This document shows, one piece after another, positions 18,378 through 26,944 of a DNA stretch of 64,000 nt (positions within the stretch are counted from its first letter, which is position 1; each line of letters begins with the position of its first letter). A program made the translations under genes and the position numbers. The notes under the pieces were generated by a model. It ran no database searches. It worked only from the letters and a program-made list of their open reading frames with translations, and was not told where the DNA came from. Origin of the DNA: Flavobacteriaceae bacterium (GTDB taxonomy: Bacteria > Bacteroidota > Bacteroidia > Flavobacteriales > Flavobacteriaceae); contig QXZA01000018.1 in assembly GCA_009886625.1 (NCBI GenBank), positions 1 to 64,000 of the forward strand, read 5' to 3'.

Positions 18378-18479
18378 ATTTTTTTTAAAAAATACATCAT
18401 TCAAATTCTATACCATATACCAATCTGAGGAATATATTTTTATAACCACGAGGATTTTTTATCTTCGTATAAAAAGGAT

Positions 18480-19241
18480 TTGAAGGTACTTTCATATAAT
18501 GTTAACGGAATACGTGCAGCGCTAAATAAAGGATTTGCAGAATGGCTTAAAGTGTCCCAAGCAGATGTTATTTGTATCCAAGAAATTAAAGCACTTAAAG
18601 AGCAAGTAGACACTAAAGTACTTGAAGATTTGGGTTATCATCATTTTTGGTTTTCTGCTCAAAAAAAAGGCTATAGTGGAGTCGCTATTTTTTCTAAAAT
18701 CAAACCCAATAAGGTTGAATACGGGTCTGGAATAGATCATATGGATTTTGAGGGGAGAATTATTCGTGCTGATTTTGATAAAGTTTCCATAATGAGTTTG
18801 TATTTGCCTTCCGGAACAAATATCGATCGTTTGGAATACAAGTTTAAATTCATGGATGAATTTCAAGGCTATATTAATGAATTGAAAAAGGAGTATCCCA
18901 ACCTAATCATTTGTGGAGATTACAATATATGTCATGAGGCTATTGACATTCATGATCCTGTTCGAAATAAAAAGGTTTCCGGTTTTTTGCCAGAAGAGCG
19001 TGCTTGGTTGGATGGATTTATCAATTCAGGTTTTATTGATTCTTTCCGCTTACTTAATTCAGAACCTCATCATTATAGTTGGTGGAGTTATCGTGCAAAT
19101 GCACGAAATAACAATAAAGGATGGCGAATTGATTACGCTTTGGTCAGTGCGCCTTTGAAAGAGAATATCAAGAGGTCATTTATTTTACCTGAAGCTAAAC
19201 ATTCCGATCACTGTCCAGTAGGACTTGAACTAAATTTTTGA
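18480..19241 (+). CDS. xth: Exodeoxyribonuclease III / AP endonuclease
   Basis: A 253-residue EEP-family nuclease for abasic-site repair. The family start MKVLSYNVNGIRAALNKGF requires TTG as initiation codon at 18480. Active-site motifs are ICIQEIKA (metal Glu), SLYLPSG, GDYNICHEAID (Asp/Asn), DSFR and the terminal SDHCPV (Asp-His). A TATCTTCG element at 18460-18467, close to the -7 consensus, ends only 12 bases before the TTG. Its stop overlaps the region just ahead of the OmpA-like gene (start 19244), suggesting cotranscription. Confidence 0.93.
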   Translation: MKVLSYNVNGIRAALNKGFAEWLKVSQADVICIQEIKALKEQVDTKVLEDLGYHHFWFSAQKKGYSGVAIFSKIKPNKVEYGSGIDHMDFEGRIIRADFDKVSIMSLYLPSGTNIDRLEYKFKFMDEFQGYINELKKEYPNLIICGDYNICHEAIDIHDPVRNKKVSGFLPEERAWLDGFINSGFIDSFRLLNSEPHHYSWWSYRANARNNNKGWRIDYALVSAPLKENIKRSFILPEAKHSDHCPVGLELNF

Positions 19242-19243
19242 AA

Positions 19244-20140
19244 ATGAAAAAAATATCCACCATAACATTTTTCACGCTAGCACTTTTGACTTCAAGTTGT
19301 GTGTCCACTAAAGTGTTCAATGATTTAGAATCAAGATATGCTACCTTAAAAGTAGAGCGAAATACGCTTGAGACCACGCAGGACTCCATTCAACAAGCAT
19401 GGGATTTTTTGGACTCCAAATGGAAAGACACTAATCGCTATTTAAAACGTTCTCGAGATAGTGTGTCAGACGGACTAATAAAACTAAGGAATTTAGAAAA
19501 GGAGTACACGCTATTGGAACAAAATAGTGATAAAAAAATTCAAGAGAGTATTGCTTCCAATAATGCGCTATTAAAGGAGATTGCAATAAAAGAAGCTCAA
19601 TTATCTGCCCGTTCGGAACGAGTAGATCAATTGGAAAATTTAATGTCAGAACAAAAAGAAGCTTTATTAGAATTAAAACAACGTCTTTCAGATGCACTCT
19701 TGAACTTTGAAGGAAAAGGATTGACCGTCGAACAAAGAAATGGAAAGGTCTATGTTTCTATGGAAAATAAACTTTTATTCAAGTCAGGGAGTTGGAATGT
19801 CGGAAGTGAAGGACAAAGAGCACTTGACCAATTAGGAACTGTTTTAGCAGAAAACCCTGATATAGTTGTCATGATAGAAGGACATACAGATAATGTGCCT
19901 TTTAGTCCAAAAAACACACTAGAGTCCAACTGGGATTTATCTACAAAAAGAGCAACTTCTGTTGTAACTATTTTATTAAAAAACGAATTGATTTTACCGC
20001 AAAACTTAACTGCAGCAGGACGAAGCGAATACCTTCCTATAGCGCCTAACTCTAATTTAGATGGTCGAGCAGCAAACCGAAGAATAGAAGTGATATTAAG
20101 CCCTCAATGGGATGAAATTAATGCCCTTTTGAACAACTAA
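19244..20140 (+). CDS. OmpA-family peptidoglycan-binding lipoprotein with coiled coil
   Basis: A 298-residue protein from ATG 19244. A TTG at 19238 is also in frame, but the ATG sits at the right distance for the signal peptide. The lipobox LTSSC gives a lipidated cysteine near residue 19. A long heptad-rich segment (about 35-150) predicts a coiled coil. The C-terminal OmpA domain carries IEGHTDNVPF, NWDLSTKRATSVV, GRSEYLPIAPN and RAANRRIEV, the classic peptidoglycan-binding signature. It likely tethers the outer membrane to the cell wall. Coupled to xth by a 2-base gap and followed four bases later by an aldo/keto reductase. Confidence 0.9.
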   Translation: MKKISTITFFTLALLTSSCVSTKVFNDLESRYATLKVERNTLETTQDSIQQAWDFLDSKWKDTNRYLKRSRDSVSDGLIKLRNLEKEYTLLEQNSDKKIQESIASNNALLKEIAIKEAQLSARSERVDQLENLMSEQKEALLELKQRLSDALLNFEGKGLTVEQRNGKVYVSMENKLLFKSGSWNVGSEGQRALDQLGTVLAENPDIVVMIEGHTDNVPFSPKNTLESNWDLSTKRATSVVTILLKNELILPQNLTAAGRSEYLPIAPNSNLDGRAANRRIEVILSPQWDEINALLNN

Positions 20141-20144
20141 ATTC

Positions 20145-21182
20145 ATGAAATATAATTTTTTACCAGATACTGATATTAAAGTCAGTAAAATTTGCCTTGG
20201 TACAATGACTTGGGGTAGACAAAATAATGAAACGGAAGGGCACAGCCAAATGGATTTTGCTTTGGAACACGGAGTTAATTTCTTTGATACGGCCGAATTA
20301 TATCCAGTACCTCCACGTCAAGAGGAGCAAGGAGATACCGAGCGATTTATTGGAACTTGGTTCAAAAAGACAGGAAATCGTGAGAAAGTTATATTAGCTT
20401 CAAAAATTGCTGGTCCTGCTCCCTTCACTCAACATATCAGAACCGACAAAAGTTTTTCAAAGAAGACGATAGATACAGCAGTTGAAGGAAGCTTAAAGCG
20501 ACTTCAAACCGACTATATTGATTTGTATCAAATTCATTGGCCAGAAAGAAATACCAATTACTTTGGAAAAAGAGGACATCAATATGAAAAAGGGGAAGTT
20601 TGGGAAGAAAATTTTGAAGAAGTCTTGGATGCATTAAATGCACATGTAAAAGCTGGAAATATTCGTCATGTGGGATTGTCAAATGAAACACCATGGGGTA
20701 CCATGCGCTATTTGCAAGCACAAAATGAAAATCGCCCAAAAATGCGAACAATACAAAATCCCTACTCTTTATTGAATCGTACTTTTGAAACAGGGAATGC
20801 CGAAGTATGTCATCGTGAAAATGTGGGTTTACTGGCATATTCTCCACTAGCTTTTGGGGTTTTGAGTGGGAAATACCGTCAGGGGAATAGACCTGAAAAC
20901 GGAAGAATCACCCTATTTCCTAACTATAATCGATACAGTAACGACCAATGTAATTTGGCTGTAGATAAATATCACGAGCTAGCCACCGCCAATGGAATGA
21001 CGCTGACTCAAATGGCTTTATCCTTTGTTAATGACCGCCCTTTTGTAACGAGTAATATTATTGGGGCCACATCTCTAGAACAACTTAATGAAAATATCGG
21101 CACCGCTTCTATCAAACTCTCTAGTGAGGTTTTACAAACCATAAATGAAATTCAGGAACTAGTTCCAAATCCAGCACCTTAA
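20145..21182 (+). CDS. Aldo/keto reductase (Tas-like)
   Basis: A 345-residue NADPH-dependent oxidoreductase with a TIM barrel. The catalytic tetrad is visible as Asp (FFDTAELY), Tyr (TAELYP), Lys (LASKIAG) and His (YQIHWPERNT). The C-terminal cofactor region has IIGATSLEQLNENI. The insertions YFGKRGHQYEKGE and PVPPRQEEQGDTE are shared with the E. coli Tas group. The substrate is unknown. It probably ends the xth-ompA-akr transcript. 195 bases of AT-rich DNA with a palindrome follow. Confidence 0.9.
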   Translation: MKYNFLPDTDIKVSKICLGTMTWGRQNNETEGHSQMDFALEHGVNFFDTAELYPVPPRQEEQGDTERFIGTWFKKTGNREKVILASKIAGPAPFTQHIRTDKSFSKKTIDTAVEGSLKRLQTDYIDLYQIHWPERNTNYFGKRGHQYEKGEVWEENFEEVLDALNAHVKAGNIRHVGLSNETPWGTMRYLQAQNENRPKMRTIQNPYSLLNRTFETGNAEVCHRENVGLLAYSPLAFGVLSGKYRQGNRPENGRITLFPNYNRYSNDQCNLAVDKYHELATANGMTLTQMALSFVNDRPFVTSNIIGATSLEQLNENIGTASIKLSSEVLQTINEIQELVPNPAP

Positions 21183-21320
21183 AGTGTTACTGTGCTCTGG
21201 ATTTTATTTATTCTAAACGTGTCTTGTAATGCGGCCTTCTTGTGATTGATTAATGGTTATTGATTTTTGCTTTCCTAATTTGATGTAACAAAAGAGCGTT
21301 ATTAATCGTCTTAAATTTAT

Positions 21321-21346
21321 ATTATTAATTTAGTAGTATTAATAAT
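21321..21346. repeat. AT-rich inverted repeat upstream of a secreted-protein operon
   Basis: ATTATTAAT (21321-21329) and ATTAATAAT (21338-21346) are perfect inverted repeats with an 8-base spacer, 32 bases before the ATG at 21378. This could be an operator or part of a leader structure. In DNA this AT-rich a chance occurrence is possible. Confidence 0.35.
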
Positions 21347-21377
21347 CCTAAATACTTAATCTTTTAACACCTAAATA

Positions 21378-22130
21378 ATGAAAACAATCAAATTATTCGC
21401 TCTAGTATCATTTCTATTTTTAAACTCGAGTATTTATGCTCAAACTGCCGAAGAAATCATTTCAAATTATTTTGAAAATACGGGAGGATATGAAAACTGG
21501 GGGAACCTAGAAGGAATTAAAATGGTGGCCAACATCAATCAGCAAGGAATGGAAATTCCAATGGAAATATATCAACTCAAAGATGGGAAGCAGATGACTG
21601 TGATCAATTTCCAAGGAAATGAAATTAAGCAAGGAGTCTACGATGGAGAGCGCTTATGGTCTCATAATTTCATGACAATGGAAGCAGAGGAGAGTGATGC
21701 AGAAACGACAGCTAATTTTAAATTAGACACTAATGATTTTCCAGATTCCTTTTATGACTATAAAGCGAAAGGATACACCATTGAATTGATGGGAACTGAA
21801 GATTTTCAAGGAACAGAAACCTATAAAATTAAATTGGTAAAAGAGCCTAAAACGAATGAAGGTGTTAAAGAAGAGGATATTTCTTTTTACTATTTCGACA
21901 CTGAAAACTTTGTGCCTATTGCGGTAGAAAGTGAGATAAAATCAGGTCCTGGAAAAGGAATGACTATGGAAATATCATTTAGTGATTATGAAGAAGTAGA
22001 TGGACTTTACTTTCCTTTTTCAATGACACAAGGAGTGAAAGGACAGCCTGGACAGCCTATTACGATGAGTGAAGTCATTTTGAATCCTACAGTTGAATCT
22101 AGCGATTTCACACTTCCAGAAAAACAATAA
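21378..22130 (+). CDS. Secreted protein, LolA/outer-membrane lipoprotein-sorting-like
   Basis: A 250-residue protein with signal peptide MKTIKLFALVSFLFLNSSIYAQ and no lipobox. After the peptide comes TAEEIISNYFENTGGYENWGNLEGIK. This opening and the beta-rich body (KGYTIELMGTEDFQGTETYKIKL, DTENFVPIAVESE) resemble periplasmic LolA/LppX-fold sorting proteins, but the similarity is only at pattern level. It lies 24 bases before the BNR-repeat gene and is likely cotranscribed with it. A role as partner or carrier for that protein is speculation. Confidence 0.72.
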   Translation: MKTIKLFALVSFLFLNSSIYAQTAEEIISNYFENTGGYENWGNLEGIKMVANINQQGMEIPMEIYQLKDGKQMTVINFQGNEIKQGVYDGERLWSHNFMTMEAEESDAETTANFKLDTNDFPDSFYDYKAKGYTIELMGTEDFQGTETYKIKLVKEPKTNEGVKEEDISFYYFDTENFVPIAVESEIKSGPGKGMTMEISFSDYEEVDGLYFPFSMTQGVKGQPGQPITMSEVILNPTVESSDFTLPEKQ

Positions 22131-22154
22131 TTGTACCCACAACAAAACCATTAA

Positions 22155-25100
22155 ATGAAATATTTATTTTCGAGTTCAGTAACTGTTCTTTTGCTCTTCT
22201 CAGCTATCGTTTTTGCACAAAGCAGTAAGTCCAAAGAAGGAAAATCTCTTTTTGGAGATTTAACAGCCAGACAAATAGGACCAGCCCTAATGAGTGGAAG
22301 AATCAATGACCTTGAGATTCATCCAACGAACAATAAAATTCTGTATTTAGGTGCAGCAGGGGGAGGAGTATGGAAGTCAAATGATGGAGGAGCTACTTTC
22401 AATCCAATTTTTGATGAACATATTCAATCCATTGGGACAGTTACTTTAGACCCTAACGATCCAGACAATACTATTTATGTAGGAACTGGTGAAACCTGGA
22501 CTCGAAATAGCGTTTCCTATGGCGATGGTTTATACAAATCCACTGACGGGGGCTCAAATTGGAATAAAATTGGCCTAGAAAATTCAGAGCGAATTGCAAG
22601 CATAATTGTAAATCCATCAAATAGTCAGGAAGTTTATGTGGCCGCTTTGGGAGCCCTATGGGGAGATAATGAAGAACGTGGTGTTTTTAAATCCAATGAT
22701 GGTGGACAAACTTGGGAGAAAATACTTTATGTAAACCCCAAAACAGGTTGTGCAGACTTGATTATGGATCCAAATGATCCCTCAATTTTATATGCATCAA
22801 TGTGGGAATTTAGAAGAACAGCATGGTCTTTTGATTCAGGAGGAGATAATAGTGCCCTTTATAAATCAATAGATGGTGGAAAGACATGGAATAAAATTCA
22901 CAAAGGCTTTCCTAGAGGAAAATTAGGAAGAATGGGTATTGCCTTAGCACCTAGCAATTCTAATAGACTTTATACTGTAATTGAAGCAGAACAAAAAGAA
23001 GATAAAGGATTGTATTCGAGTGCTGATGGTGGTCAAAGTTGGGAACAACTGAATAACGATTTTGAAATTACTGTTCGCCCGTTCTATTTCTCAAGAATAG
23101 TAGTAGATCCCAAAGATGAAAATGTGATTGTAAAGGGGGGCCTATCAGGTTCTATTTCAAGAGATGGGGGTAAAACCTTTAGAAGCTTAGGGAATATGCA
23201 CAGCGATATACATGATATTGTGTTTTCAAATATTCACTCGGATATAATGTATTTTGGAACAGACGGTGGAGTTTACAGAAGTTGGAATGGAGGAATTACT
23301 TGTGAAATCGTAGAAAATTTGCCACTCTCACAATTTTATCAGATAAGTGTAGACAATAAGACTCCCTATAATATTTATGGTGGACTTCAAGATAATGGTT
23401 CTTGGTATGGACCTTCTTCTTCCCCAGGGGGAATAGAAGCAAGAGACTGGAATTCAATTGGAGTTGGAGATGGTTTTAGAGTGTTAAAGCATAGCACTAA
23501 AGAAATTATTTATTCTGAAATGCAGGGGGCAGAAAACGTCTGGCGGATCGATAATGAAAACAATTTGATCAAAACAATTCAGCCCTTACCGACTGATTTG
23601 CACAAAAAATTACGCTTTAATTGGAATGCTCCAATGGCTTTGTGTGCATCTAATCCTGACAGAATTTACATGGGAAGTCAATTCCTGCATCAGTCCGATG
23701 ATATGGGTAATTCATGGAAGATAATTTCTCCAGATTTAACTACTAATGATCCTGCCAAACAGGATCAAGATAATTCAGGAGGCCTGTCTATGGACAATTC
23801 CGGTGCTGAAAATCATACGACTATTTTTACAATCGCAACTTCAGAACTCGATGAGAATATTATTTGGGTGGGTACAGATGACGGCAATGTGCAGGTGACT
23901 CAAGATGGAGGAAAAACTTGGATAAATACTGTAGCCAATATTCCAGGTCTACCAAAAAACACCTGGTGTTATCATATTGAAACGAGCACGATTGACAAAG
24001 GCACGGCCTATGCAGTTTTTGATGGGCATACTGCCAACGATAAAACTCCTTATGCTTTTAAGACTACTGATTTTGGAAAAACGTGGGTAAATATTATTTC
24101 TGATGATGTAGAGGGAGTGGTTCGTAACATTCAAGTAGATTATGAAAATTCAGATTTACTGTTTTTAGGGACAGAACTGGGACTTTATATCACTTTAAAC
24201 GGAGGTGAAAAATGGTATAAATTCACAAACAATATGCCCGCTGTAGCGACTCATTATATTGCGCTGCAAAAAGAAACAAATGATTTAGTTTTAGGAACGC
24301 ATGGTAGAGGAATTATTATTATTGACGATATTTCTCCTCTGAGAGAACTAAATGAAGCAACACAAAAAAAGACATTACATTTCTTTGAAAGCAAACCAAC
24401 GGTCATCAAAGAAACTCAGAATTTCTCTGGAAACTTTGGGAATGAAACTCAATTTGTTGGGGGAAATAAGTCTAGCCAAGCTCAAATTAAATATCATCTA
24501 AAAAAGCGACACACTTTTGGTAAGATGACCATGGCAATTGTCAATTCAGAAGGCGATACTCTTTCTGAATTAACTCCAGGAAAATCAAAAGGAATAAATA
24601 TTGTGAATTGGTCTTTCCGAAAGAAACAACCCAAAGTGGCCAAAGGGAAAACATTCTCTTTTGGAGGCTTTACTACCCCAGTGCTTCCGGCAGGGAAGTA
24701 TATTGCAAAAATATCAAAAGGAAAGCAAACATTTGAACATCCATTTGAATTGGTTTATGATGCCAAAAGTACAGTGTCAAGTAAAGATCGAGTGTTCAAG
24801 CATAAAACGGTAAATGAGATTTATGAAATGATTGAGACGCTTGCTTATAAAGTCTATATTTTAAATGTGTATTTGGACTATGCAACTTCATCCCAAAAGA
24901 AAAAATTAATCAAAAAGTTGAATGCACTCAAAGAAACAATGGTCATTACAACTGGCGATAATTATGTTGGGGCAGCAGAGCCACAATTGAGAGAGAAAAT
25001 GACAGCTATTTTTCAACGTATTGAGCAAAATTATGGTGCTCCTACACCCGATGAAATTCAAAATTTAGCAACGATTAACAATAGATTTAACTCAGCAGTT

Positions 25101-25184
25101 GAAAGCTTAGAAAAAATCATAAAGAAGTACAAACTGAAACGAATGGTTCCTGTAAAATCTCTTGAAGAATACTTGAAGTCATAG
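22155..25184 (+). CDS. Secreted BNR/Asp-box repeat protein, VPS10/sortilin-like beta-propeller (copy 1)
   Basis: A 1009-residue protein with signal peptide (ending VFAQS). Many Asp-box repeats S/T-x-D-x-G-x-T-W are spaced along residues 60-720, for example KSNDGGATF, KSTDGGSNW, KSNDGGQTW, KSIDGGKTW, SADGGQSW and TQDGGKTW. This predicts one or two large beta-propellers. The C-terminal third has a short beta domain, then a helical end. The family is often annotated as glycosyl hydrolase, but no catalytic residues can be assigned. No type IX secretion C-terminal domain is evident. A divergent paralogue is at 46831-49959. Confidence 0.85.
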   Translation: MKYLFSSSVTVLLLFSAIVFAQSSKSKEGKSLFGDLTARQIGPALMSGRINDLEIHPTNNKILYLGAAGGGVWKSNDGGATFNPIFDEHIQSIGTVTLDPNDPDNTIYVGTGETWTRNSVSYGDGLYKSTDGGSNWNKIGLENSERIASIIVNPSNSQEVYVAALGALWGDNEERGVFKSNDGGQTWEKILYVNPKTGCADLIMDPNDPSILYASMWEFRRTAWSFDSGGDNSALYKSIDGGKTWNKIHKGFPRGKLGRMGIALAPSNSNRLYTVIEAEQKEDKGLYSSADGGQSWEQLNNDFEITVRPFYFSRIVVDPKDENVIVKGGLSGSISRDGGKTFRSLGNMHSDIHDIVFSNIHSDIMYFGTDGGVYRSWNGGITCEIVENLPLSQFYQISVDNKTPYNIYGGLQDNGSWYGPSSSPGGIEARDWNSIGVGDGFRVLKHSTKEIIYSEMQGAENVWRIDNENNLIKTIQPLPTDLHKKLRFNWNAPMALCASNPDRIYMGSQFLHQSDDMGNSWKIISPDLTTNDPAKQDQDNSGGLSMDNSGAENHTTIFTIATSELDENIIWVGTDDGNVQVTQDGGKTWINTVANIPGLPKNTWCYHIETSTIDKGTAYAVFDGHTANDKTPYAFKTTDFGKTWVNIISDDVEGVVRNIQVDYENSDLLFLGTELGLYITLNGGEKWYKFTNNMPAVATHYIALQKETNDLVLGTHGRGIIIIDDISPLRELNEATQKKTLHFFESKPTVIKETQNFSGNFGNETQFVGGNKSSQAQIKYHLKKRHTFGKMTMAIVNSEGDTLSELTPGKSKGINIVNWSFRKKQPKVAKGKTFSFGGFTTPVLPAGKYIAKISKGKQTFEHPFELVYDAKSTVSSKDRVFKHKTVNEIYEMIETLAYKVYILNVYLDYATSSQKKKLIKKLNALKETMVITTGDNYVGAAEPQLREKMTAIFQRIEQNYGAPTPDEIQNLATINNRFNSAVESLEKIIKKYKLKRMVPVKSLEEYLKS

Positions 25185-25192
25185 CAATTTTA

Positions 25193-25220
25193 TTAAAAGC
25201 GCTCTTTGGGGCGCTTTTAA
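25193..25220. terminator. Bidirectional terminator between convergent genes
   Basis: TTAAAAGCGC (25193-25202) and GCGCTTTTAA (25211-25220) form a perfect 10-bp stem with an 8-base loop. The stem base is A/T-rich on both sides and can provide a short U tract in either direction. It lies between the BNR-repeat gene and the convergent ABC transporter gene. Confidence 0.85.
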
Positions 25221-25252
25221 ACTTTACGAAAATAGCTTTTTTGAAAGTTAAT

Positions 25253-26935
25253 CTAGTCTAAAACAGGGATTGCTTCAATTAACTTTTGTGTGTATGCGTT
25301 TTTGGGATGGGTATAAAGTTGATCCGCTTCTTGTAGTTCAATAAGATGCCCTTTCTCCATTACCATGACTCGATCCGACATGTATTTTACTACGGCTAAA
25401 TCGTGAGAAATAAAAAGGTAACTTAAATTTAACTCTTTTTTAAGCTTATTCAATAGATTGAGAACTTGAGCTTGTATGGATATGTCCAAAGCGGCAACAC
25501 TCTCATCACAAATTATAAGCTTTGGTTCCGTGGCTAATGCTCTAGCGATTACGGCGCGTTGCCGTTGACCCCCCGATAGTTCGTGTGGATAACGATCTAA
25601 AAAAAGTTCATTCAATCCCACTTGATCAAGAAGTTCTTTACCACGTTTAAATTTTGCCTCTGGTGAAGTTGCAATTTTATGAACATCCAATACTTCAATT
25701 ATAGTATTCCCGATGGTTTTTTGTGGGTGTAATGCTGCATAAGGATCTTGAAAGATAAATTGAATTTCTTTTCTCAATTTTCTTAAGGCTTGAGTAGATT
25801 GGACAATGTGCTTTCCTTCATAAAAGATACTTCCTTGAGAAGGAGGGTCTAGATAAATTAACGCTTTAGCTAGGGTCGATTTTCCACATCCTGATTCTCC
25901 AACAAGACCTAGGGTTTCTCCAGGAAAAAGTGAAAAGTTAAGTGAGTGTATCGCTTTAAACTCCTGTTTTACTCCACGCCATGTTTTTTTAGAATAAATT
26001 TTTTCAAGTCCTTTAACTTCAAGTAGGGGAGATTTTTCGTACAACTCTAAGTGCTGTTTTTGTCGTTCTCTAGCCGAGAGGGTGACGGGTTTAAAATCTC
26101 CGGATTGATAGTCTGCTAGGGTGGGAAGTCTTTCAAGTCGAACTTCTGTTTTAGGTCGAGAAAAAAGTAATCCTTTTGTATAGGGGTGTTTGGGGTTTTT
26201 AAAAATTGTAGCAGTGGTGCCCTCTTCTACAATTTTTCCCTGATACATTACAAAAACTTTATCCGCCAATTGTTTCACCAAAGCAAGGTCATGGGAGATA
26301 AACAAAATACTCATCTGGTATTTCTTTTGTAAGGTTTTTAGGAGTTGAATAATTTCCTTTTGAACTGTCACATCCAAAGCAGTAGTTGGTTCATCTGCAA
26401 TAAGGAGTTTGGGTTTGCACAGTAGGGCCATAGCAATCATAATACGCTGTTTCTGTCCTCCACTAAGTTGGTGAGGATAGGACATTAAGATGCGGTCTGT
26501 ATCTGAAAGTTGTACTTCATTTAGTACTTCTATGATTAAATTTTTTTGCTCTTTATCTGAAGTTGCAGTGTGTTGTTGTAAAACTTCTTGAAGTTGTTTG
26601 CCACATCGCATGGATGGATTTAAACTAGATTGAGGTTCTTGAAAAATCATTCCAATGGATTTACCTCTAAGCTGTTGCCAGTCTTTGGACGAGAGTTTAG
26701 AAATATCTATTCCATCAAATACCATTTTATCTGCTTCAAACTCTGCTTTTTTGGGTTGAAGGCCTAAAAGAGAAAGTGCAGTTATGGATTTTCCACTTCC
26801 TGATTCTCCAACTAGGGAGACAATCTTTTGTTCTCCTATTTTAAAAGAAATTGTTTTAAGAATCTGAGCACTCCCAATATAAAGTGACAGATTTTTTATT
26901 TCAATCAAGTGTTTTTCACCAGATTTTTGTTTCAT
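25253..26935 (-). CDS. Dual-ATPase ABC transporter subunit, oligopeptide/dipeptide (YejF/OppDF-like)
   Basis: A 560-residue fusion of two ABC ATPase domains equivalent to OppD and OppF. Domain 1 has Walker A GESGSGKS, signature LSGGQKQR and Walker B LLIADEP. Domain 2 has GESGCGKS, LSGGQRQR and LIICDES. Each carries an OppD/F-type C-terminal extension (HPYTKGLLFSRP, HPKNAYTQKLIEAIP). Bacterial homologues energise peptide or nickel import, but no permease or binding-protein genes are nearby, so those parts must be elsewhere. It follows the GMC oxidoreductase by 9 bases and is probably cotranscribed with it. Confidence 0.92.
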   Translation of the reverse strand: MKQKSGEKHLIEIKNLSLYIGSAQILKTISFKIGEQKIVSLVGESGSGKSITALSLLGLQPKKAEFEADKMVFDGIDISKLSSKDWQQLRGKSIGMIFQEPQSSLNPSMRCGKQLQEVLQQHTATSDKEQKNLIIEVLNEVQLSDTDRILMSYPHQLSGGQKQRIMIAMALLCKPKLLIADEPTTALDVTVQKEIIQLLKTLQKKYQMSILFISHDLALVKQLADKVFVMYQGKIVEEGTTATIFKNPKHPYTKGLLFSRPKTEVRLERLPTLADYQSGDFKPVTLSARERQKQHLELYEKSPLLEVKGLEKIYSKKTWRGVKQEFKAIHSLNFSLFPGETLGLVGESGCGKSTLAKALIYLDPPSQGSIFYEGKHIVQSTQALRKLRKEIQFIFQDPYAALHPQKTIGNTIIEVLDVHKIATSPEAKFKRGKELLDQVGLNELFLDRYPHELSGGQRQRAVIARALATEPKLIICDESVAALDISIQAQVLNLLNKLKKELNLSYLFISHDLAVVKYMSDRVMVMEKGHLIELQEADQLYTHPKNAYTQKLIEAIPVLD

Positions 26936-26944
26936 TCACTTGTC

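Noticed and set aside
20437-20847. 136-codon minus-strand frame opposite the aldo/keto reductase
   Set aside because: The plus-strand gene has all catalytic motifs across the same region. The antisense frame has no plausible start context or domain.
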